64,000 nucleotides of DNA, from contig LNGK01000004.1 in NCBI GenBank assembly GCA_001510575.1, positions 1,463,339 through 1,527,338 of the forward strand. Reading direction: 5' to 3'. Source of the DNA: Knoxdaviesia capensis. Taxonomy: Eukaryota > Ascomycota > Sordariomycetes > Microascales > Gondwanamycetaceae. Under the pieces are notes generated by a model. It did not search any database and had not been told where the DNA came from. It was given only the letters and a program-made list of their open reading frames with translations. Shown piece by piece: positions 57,723-64,000 of the stretch. Position numbers and translations under genes: made by a program. Each line of letters opens with the position of its first letter. Position 1 is the stretch's first letter.

Positions 57723-58088
57723 ACTTTGATGGTCCCTCTACGCGCGCACCATCTAAAGATGGTGCTCATCACCAATGTTGCCAATGCACCAATGCTACTA
57801 AAAACCCCTTCTTCTACTATCACTATAATAGCGAAATCTCACGTAACTTACGAGATAGATATCTGAGGATTAGCTAAATAGAAGCGTATAGCCTCTTAGA
57901 ATCAACGTTTAGTAGATATAGTTGATAGGAATTTTATAGAATAAGATACAAATTATTTTCGAATATGGTGATAGTTGAAGAGGGGTTTTTTGATAATTTT
58001 GGTGTATTGGCAACATTGGTGCATTGGCAACATTGGTGGTGATGAGCACCATCTTTAGATGGTGCGCTCGTAGAGGGACCATCAAAGT
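57723..58088. mobile_element. MITE-like foldback element with long inverted repeats
   Basis: The left end ACTTTGATGGTCCCTCTACG is matched by the right end CGTAGAGGGACCATCAAAGT in inverted orientation. Similarity continues inward for roughly 110-130 nt per arm (GCACCATCTAAAGATGGTGC, CACCAATGTTGCCAATGCAC, ACTATCAC), leaving a central spacer of about 100 nt. There is no coding capacity. A 14-nt direct repeat, ATATACGATCCACT, occurs at 57712-57725 and 58095-58108, consistent with a target-site duplication that overlaps the left end. A related uninterrupted sequence is present near 58800-58850. Confidence 0.7.
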
Positions 58089-58387
58089 GGGAGAATATAC
58101 GATCCACTGCCGCACACCTCACCCCCCCCAGTCATCGAAGGCTGCTCCACAAGGCTGCTCCGGGCGCCTGACGACGGGACTACACATAAGGTGGACCCAC
58201 TTTCTCAGCTCTAAGTCTTAGAGCTTCTTAGCCAGCCGTAGCTTCTTATCGGCCTTCCTGCTTATGCTAAAGAGTTGCGATGCCTGTCATGTGATAGCTA
58301 GGATACGAACTAAAAAACAGATAGTAACATAAGCGGAATCTGCAGGTCGTGTTCTTCAACAAACGACGTTCCGGGCTCATAACTATA

Positions 58388-58437
58388 GCGGCCACACACA
58401 GACCACTACGCCACAATGCAAAATGTGAACATGCTCT
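58388..58437 (+). repeat. 50-bp direct repeat, copy 2
   Basis: Second copy of the repeat at 57638-57687, differing at two positions. Confidence 0.9.
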
Positions 58438-59340
58438 GGCATACATGTGTATATTTTCACAATTCTTGGCGCCTACCTTGATAATGTGCAATGTTTTAAT
58501 CATCGCTCATCTTCCTTCCTTCCTATATGTCATTGGTCTAACTTCTCTCTCCTTTCCTCATCACCCTTTTCTTTCGGCCAATGAATCAATGTATCCACCG
58601 CTCCCGCATCAGTTTTATGTTGGCGACTGACCTACATATATAGCTGGTGACGATGTTGTGTTTGATGCTAACTCAAAGTCTCTCATGTTAAACATGGATA
58701 CCTGCTTAGGGTTATTAGGGAAAAACACTGTGGAGTTGGCCCGAATGTTTGAAACTGGTGGAAGAGACCCGCTTGCATCCCGCTAACGCAAACCATTCTC
58801 ATCAGCAGCAACGTCGTCAAGAACTATATGTGGTCCACTGCCGCAATACTTCAGGTTGCGCTTTGCACACTCCCTATCGAAGTTGGTATGAAAATGAGAG
58901 CCCCAACCCTAAAGTCGTCCCTAACCCTAAAGTAGTTTTACTAGCCGGTGAGATGGCAACTCTGAACATGAGGCATACCTTTAATCTGAGATAATGAAAG
59001 CTACTACTATATGCTCCTGGCCTAGCTTATATCGTTCTCTGCTATCATCAAGATGAACTTAATCTTTGTGTGGCTCATCACTCAAAGGAAGAAAGGATGG
59101 TTGTCCTCGCTAGCTCTTATAAAAATGATAGTTCGTCTAATGCTTTCTTCTTCTGCTATGGGTCCTACTTCTGGAGGTGACTTTGGATATATGTATAGAC
59201 GATTCTGTCTTATGAGTGACTTCCCCCCCTTGACTATGCTGTGTACTAGACGTATCTGCAAGATGTTAAAGACATCATCCTCACCGAACGATGTACATCA
59301 CAATGGCTGGCTCAAGGCCAGTCCACGTCTCGGTGCTCAG

Positions 59341-59380
59341 ATCACCACTTATCACCACTTATCACCACTTATCACCATTT
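59341..59380. repeat. 10-bp tandem repeat, four copies
   Basis: Three exact ATCACCACTT units and one ATCACCATTT. Confidence 0.95.
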
Positions 59381-59936
59381 ACATCCTCGTTCCTCTTATT
59401 CTAACCTGTGTTTCTGCTTTGTTGTCTTGTGCCCTTTATCCTAATTGTCTTCCTGTTGTTTCCAAACCCTCTCACTCTTGGCTTTAACCTTCATACACCC
59501 TTCCTCCCCTCTTAACTAGTCTCCATCCATAGGTGCTAGTTAAGAGCTCACTCTCAAGGTCTTTGATAACCTTCCTTTATTTCTGGTGACCAGATCTTAT
59601 TTGACTCGAGTCACTTCACCGGTGAACTTCCTCTGTCGAGTTTCCGATACGGAGAGTCGCGGCAGTGGTCCTCGGTCGGTCTCCGACACTCACCAGAGGA
59701 AACATCCAGGATCCTCAAGGGACCACTTCCCCCCCCCATCTTCAGAACTGCGGTAAGTCGATGAGTTCTTTGCCTATCAGGTATATCTTCCAACAAGGTC
59801 TCGCAGTATACTAACCCCAGGTCGATATCCTCCATCTTCAGAAGACCCATCGAGAGCCAGAGCGGTGGGAAGCCGACGATTCCACCAACCTTGACTCCCC
59901 AAAGTTGTTCCCAAGATAGATAGCCCCTCGCCCACC

Positions 59937-61475
59937 ATGGACAGCGACAACACTTATGCCGGGGACGAGGATCCTAAGTACCCGACCACTGGGCCAGGAG
60001 ATCCGAACTTCTTCGCGACTGGGCCCGCAGATCCCAGCTACCCGTCCCCTGGGCCGGCCAATCCCTACCTGGCCACCGGACCCGGAAACCCCGACTACCT
60101 CACCACTGGCCCCGCAGACCTCACCAACTTGACCACTGGGCTCGAAGGCCCCAACTACCTGTCCCCTGGACCCGCAGACCCCAGCTACCCGTCCCCTGGG
60201 CCGGCCAATCCCTACCTGGCCACCGGACCCGGAAACCCCGACTACCTCACCACTGGGCTCGCGGATCTCAGCTACCCAACAGCTGGCCTCGGGGATCCCA
60301 CTTACCTGACCACCGGACCCGGAAACCCCGACTACCTCACCACTGGCCCCGCAGACCTCACCAACTTGACCACTGGGCTCGGAGGCTCTAACTACCTGTC
60401 CCCTGGACCCGTAGACCCCAACGACCTGGTCACAGGCCTCACAGATTTCAACTACCCAGCCACCGGCCCGGTGAATCCCTACCTGCCTACCGGACCGGCA
60501 GATTCTAGTTACCTGGCCACTGCACCCGCGAGTCCCAACGACCTGGTCTCTGGCCTCACAGATCTCAGCTACCCAACCACCGGCCCGGCGAATCCCTACC
60601 TGACCACCAGACTGGGAGATCCCAGTTTCCTGGCCACTGTACCCGCGAATCCCAACGTCCCGTCGACGGCACCTGGATATCCCAACTACCCGGCCACTGG
60701 GCTCGCAAATCTCAACTACCCAACTCCTGGCTCCGGAGATCTCGCCATGCTGACCACTGGGGAAGAAAATCCCAGCCCCCTGGCCACCGCGCCCGGCAAC
60801 CTGACCAATGTCCTGATGGCCCCCCAGATGGTGGACGGGTCCGGCCAGGTCATGCAGACCGCCATGCCGCCGCCCCCGCACCCGCTCCGGCACTTGCAGG
60901 TCGACCACCTGGCCCGGGATTTCGGCAATTTCATCCGCACCAGCGTCGCCGCGTTCCAGGGCGGCGCGTTCCCGACGCTCTTCGCCGGCTTCGACGAGCC
61001 CGAGCACCCGGCGGCGCACGACCTGACGCAGGCCCGGCGCCTGCTGCCGACCAACAACGACGAGGCGTACGCGCAGGGCCTCAAGGCGCTGCAGTGGCCG
61101 GTGGTCCACCCGACCAGCTTCCACACCTTCTTCAGCACCTTCCTGCACATCCCCGCGCTGCTGTGCAGCCTGTGCGCGCGGCCGCCCGACACCTTCCTGT
61201 GGGAGCACGTGCTCGAGAGCCACCTCGAGATGCTGCAGTCGCTGGCCTCGCTGCTCAGCCCGCCGTTCCGGGACATTGCCGCGACCTACAGCCGCGTGCT
61301 GTCGCTCGTCCTGCATGATCCCCGCGAGAACCGGGCGGCGTCGGTGCTGGCTTTGATCAAGACGCTGGCTCGCGCGTGGGCGATGATCTTCACCAACATC
61401 TTCGGCCAGTGGTCCTGGGTGAGCGTCAATGCGATCCTGCACTGCCGACGCGTGCAAATTTCGGATGCCAACTGA
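59937..61475 (+). CDS. Unknown protein with Gly-Pro repeat array and helical C-terminus
   Basis: A 512-aa single-exon frame; the ATG at 59937 is in a CACCATGG context. Residues about 10-280 are an imperfect array of 9-10-residue units (TTGPADLTNL, PSPGPANPY, ATGPGNPDYL). It grew partly by block duplication: 60024-60109 is repeated at 60171-60256, and 60074-60145 at 60311-60382. The repeat has no signal peptide before it, so it is not an obvious wall protein. Residues about 300-512 are non-repetitive and probably alpha-helical (HLARDFGNFIRTSVAAFQGG, WEHVLESHLEMLQSLASLL, IKTLARAWAMIFTNIFG), with no motif that I recognise. The antisense strand is also open for 578 codons through the repeats; I read that as a shadow because only the plus strand gives a protein-like C-terminal domain. 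Confidence 0.6.
   Translation: MDSDNTYAGDEDPKYPTTGPGDPNFFATGPADPSYPSPGPANPYLATGPGNPDYLTTGPADLTNLTTGLEGPNYLSPGPADPSYPSPGPANPYLATGPGNPDYLTTGLADLSYPTAGLGDPTYLTTGPGNPDYLTTGPADLTNLTTGLGGSNYLSPGPVDPNDLVTGLTDFNYPATGPVNPYLPTGPADSSYLATAPASPNDLVSGLTDLSYPTTGPANPYLTTRLGDPSFLATVPANPNVPSTAPGYPNYPATGLANLNYPTPGSGDLAMLTTGEENPSPLATAPGNLTNVLMAPQMVDGSGQVMQTAMPPPPHPLRHLQVDHLARDFGNFIRTSVAAFQGGAFPTLFAGFDEPEHPAAHDLTQARRLLPTNNDEAYAQGLKALQWPVVHPTSFHTFFSTFLHIPALLCSLCARPPDTFLWEHVLESHLEMLQSLASLLSPPFRDIAATYSRVLSLVLHDPRENRAASVLALIKTLARAWAMIFTNIFGQWSWVSVNAILHCRRVQISDAN
60024..60256 (+). repeat. 86-bp coding-sequence duplication within the Gly-Pro array
   Basis: Copies at 60024-60109 and 60171-60256 differ at about one base and are offset by 147 bp (49 codons), so the frame is kept. 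Confidence 0.85.
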
Positions 61476-64000
61476 ACCCGTGTGACTGTTGCCGCCACTG
61501 TTGGGCATCTGTCTGGAGGAGAGGCCCCCCACGGCTTTCAGTGGAATGATTCCTGCCTTTTGAAGCAGCAGCATGTGGTTTTTGTGTGGGGGATATGGGA
61601 TTCGTGTGCCTTTGAGGGCCTCCTTCAGTGACGGAGAGATGATGGATGATGTGATGGGAACGGTGTAAGTAGTCCATATAGACCGACTCTTTAGAAGGCG
61701 TCAGCGGTATAGACTAGTCTTAGCATCAGCTCATCAGTATCACACAATGCAGTACCAGAAAGGGAAACACATGAGTGCGTTATTCGTAACCCTAGAGCGA
61801 CTAGAGAGATTTAAATGAAAGTTCCCTCGTGAGAGCATCCTTTGAAACAATACTGGATCTCTATTATTATTATTATCATTATTATTTAAGTTGGTGCAGT
61901 CTATGGCGCTAAAGCGGGTATGAGTGGGTCCAACGGGCCCTAAAGAGCACTACCGGGAACTATTCATAGTGGATATCCGCTTATCAGACATAAAAATAAC
62001 CAGGAGGACCCATGGAGAAATAAGCCCTTGTACCTGGCTAATATAGCTGGACAGAAAACTAGGGACCAAGACAATTTTGATAACTGTACTTCTGCTTTCT
62101 AAAACACGGGAAATATTGAAGGAGGCGAAAAAGGGAAAAGTTGTGAGCGGGCTATCAAATCAGGGCGCCTCCACTGGCTCTAAAGCGGTGCTAACAATTT
62201 CACACTCTAGGCCAGTGTAGGGCTGAACCCTCATTTCCAGAGTGGTAAAGAACGAAAATGCACAGACCACATATAATCTGATAGCAAAGCCAGCTTCGTC
62301 AAGTCTGGCTTGGTATTGACTGGTAAGAGCCGTGATTGATTACTTAACGAACAACTCACTAGGATACAGGTGCACAATCGGACTCGAATCGAAACGCACT
62401 CTTATTTTTATACCCGGGCTAGCCAATAAATGCGACATATGGGATAATGGCGAGAGCCGGCACGGAGCCAAAAGTGGAGCCGAGAGTGGGCCCTGTCCGG
62501 CCCCACCACTCCGGCCCAGCCGCCGTGCAGTCGGCCGAGTATGTGCTATTATTGAAATGCCCGCCCCTGGAGAGATTTCACTGCCAACGGTTGCTGCGCT
62601 TGACTGTCCTCGACTGCTCAGTCAACGAGGGAAGCAGCCAGAAACGGTCTCAGGTCAAAGGCACGAAGCTCCGAGTCCCGACACTTTAGAGGCACTTGGA
62701 GTCGCACGGTTTGTTCAGCCACAAACATTCCTTTCAACTAACATCGCCAAAGGACACTGCGTGCGCCGGTGGCTTACAGACTGCACCAATTTCTCGCAAG
62801 GTGAGTCACATCTGCAACGACGTTGCACTCCGAAGACCATCATCCTGCAGAAAGCGGCGGGTCGGAACGGGGCGGAAAGAGGGACAAGACTCGCACTACG
62901 GAACAAGGAGCGGGTGGAGAGGACACAAGAAAACGAAGCTGGGAGAGGCTTGTGTGTTGGTACCGGGCGGCGGAAGCGTGCCATAACAGTGCCGAGCATG
63001 AGTTTTGTCTCTGGGGAGTAAATGGCCCGGGTGTATCTGGAATCATGGAGCGGGTATTATAGGAGAGATACCGGGCAGGCAGCTGATACGACAGCCAGTG
63101 GGTCGCAAGAGGTGGACGGACTGCTGGCCTCGAAGCTCACGCACCAAGTTTGTCCCGCCAGAAGCCACAAAACCTGGCCAAAGAGCGCACAGTCGCCAAC
63201 TATCAGGCCAGAGGGAGCAGTGCGGCGAACTATACGAACAGGACTCCATCGCCACATCTCTTGGTTGGGGTCTGCAGCTCGAGTATAGAGGGGGGGGGGG
63301 TCTCGCCCCCGGATTTCCTGTTTTGGACTGGGCAACCTAGATACAACGAGCATGAAATTTGCGCGATCCGCCATTGGAACCCTTGTCATTGCAGTTCCGC
63401 ATCGGTGTGTCTCCTCTAGAGACCCGAATGGTCCCCACCCAACCTATCAGGTTCCTTATATGTATATGCATATCTATATTCTGTAAGCTATTTAACCACC
63501 ATTTTGATCTTACCTGATAGGAGCTTGCTTCGGCTTTTTCTTTGGCCTTTTTCTTCCTCTTTCGCCCTCTTCTTTTCTTATTGTTATAAGATTTCCGACC
63601 TTAAACTCTCACCCCCGTCCACTCCACTCCCTCTTGTTCTCATTAGGCTTCACAAAAGCTGTTATTAGCAGTCTGCTTCTTAGCGGAATCCTCTTTTGAC
63701 CTAACAAATCGCGGTATTACATAGAAAACTCTTCTTTATATGTGCTAAGGTATATGGCGTATAGCGTGGGCAAATGCAATGTTATCATATAAACACCTTT
63801 CTTGTCCCACCACCACTATTACCCCCACCTCACACTTACTCTATCTATCTAATTCGTATACTTTTATATTCGTTTATTTACTTACTACCTAGCTCCCTCT
63901 GTGTATTTGTTATTATTTGTCTTTGTTATCTCTTATTTTGTGCTATTCTCTTCGACGCTCTTCATATATTTACAAAGCTGCCGCTCTATTTATCTCTTCT
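61476..64000. other. Terminal region without a convincing gene
   Basis: AT-rich at 61680-62440, more GC-rich at 62440-63330, then CT-rich to the end. ORFs at 62332-63300 overlap in all frames, lack family motifs, and the longest has no ATG start. TTATTA repeats lie at about 61862-61888. The CT-rich tail could be the promoter of a gene beyond the window. Confidence 0.5.

Larger units (their letters stand above)
57506..59936. other. Repeat-rich, gene-free island
   Basis: The 2.4 kb hold a 366-bp foldback element, a 50-bp direct repeat pair, a third related fragment at about 58798-58850, telomere-like motifs (58707, 58903-58930) and a 10-bp tandem repeat. Short ORFs are all interrupted and mostly read through repeats. 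The composition is more AT-rich than that of the flanking genes. Confidence 0.6.

Noticed and set aside
59341..59380. CRISPR-like spaced repeats
   Set aside because: These are contiguous 10-bp tandem units without spacers, in a eukaryotic genome.
59838..61574. Minus-strand 578-codon open frame opposite the Gly-Pro repeat gene
   Set aside because: It is open because of the repeat codons. The plus strand has an ATG in good context and a protein-like non-repeat C-terminus, and the minus strand has neither.
62332..63021. 229-codon open frame near the right end
   Set aside because: It begins with GTG rather than ATG, and composition and overlapping frames give no support.

Overview
This window comes from the nuclear genome of a filamentous ascomycete (Pezizomycotina; Sordariomycetes is my best guess). 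The evidence is short 50-110 nt spliceosomal introns with CTAAC/CTGAC-type branch sites, a Ste12 factor that carries C-terminal C2H2 fingers, a Clr5-type protein, BUD4/anillin, coronin, and CT-rich promoters. No bacterial, organellar or viral features were seen. All exon structures were built by hand from splice signals and phase.

Layout. 1-941 (+): 3' end of a FAF1-like ribosome-biogenesis gene. 1918-4426 (-): STE12. 4427-20926: about 16.5 kb with no convincing gene, full of purine tracts, microsatellites and a recurring TACAGTAC motif; it is the upstream region of STE12. 20927-22960 (-): a 14-TM-type MFS efflux transporter with a GC-AG intron. 23580-26249 (+), divergent from it: an intronless 889-aa Crinkler-like P-loop NTPase with a restriction-endonuclease-fold C-terminus. 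26400-26900 (-): a frame-broken remnant of a small secreted Cys-containing protein. 28360-30650 (-): coronin. 32395-37413 (-): BUD4. 37414-45153: a gene-poor stretch with a decayed SET-domain gene (44164-45061). 45154-46332 (-): HIS6. 48002-48784 (+): a secreted Val/Thr-repeat protein. 50289-54416 (+): a large protein combining a HeLo-like N-terminus, a kinase-like domain and a trypsin-like protease. 54888-55948 (-): a CCDC25 homologue whose reading frame needs a one-nucleotide microexon. 56847-57505 (+): a short Clr5-like protein. 57506-59936: a repeat-rich island with a 366-bp foldback element. 59937-61475 (+): an unknown protein with a long imperfect repeat array. 61476-64000: no convincing gene.

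How it fits together. Conserved housekeeping and morphogenesis genes (FAF1, STE12, coronin, BUD4, HIS6, CCDC25-like) alternate with accessory genes typical of fungal conflict or effector repertoires: the Crinkler-like NTPase-nuclease, the HeLo/kinase-like/protease protein, the secreted repeat protein and the orphan repeat protein. Between them lie gene relics and small repeats. Coronin (actin) and BUD4 (septum/landmark) are adjacent but have no evident shared regulation. The strongest new observations are the 1-nt exon, the in-frame zinc-finger cassette exon of STE12, the HeLo/kinase/protease fusion, and the foldback element with flanking direct repeats.
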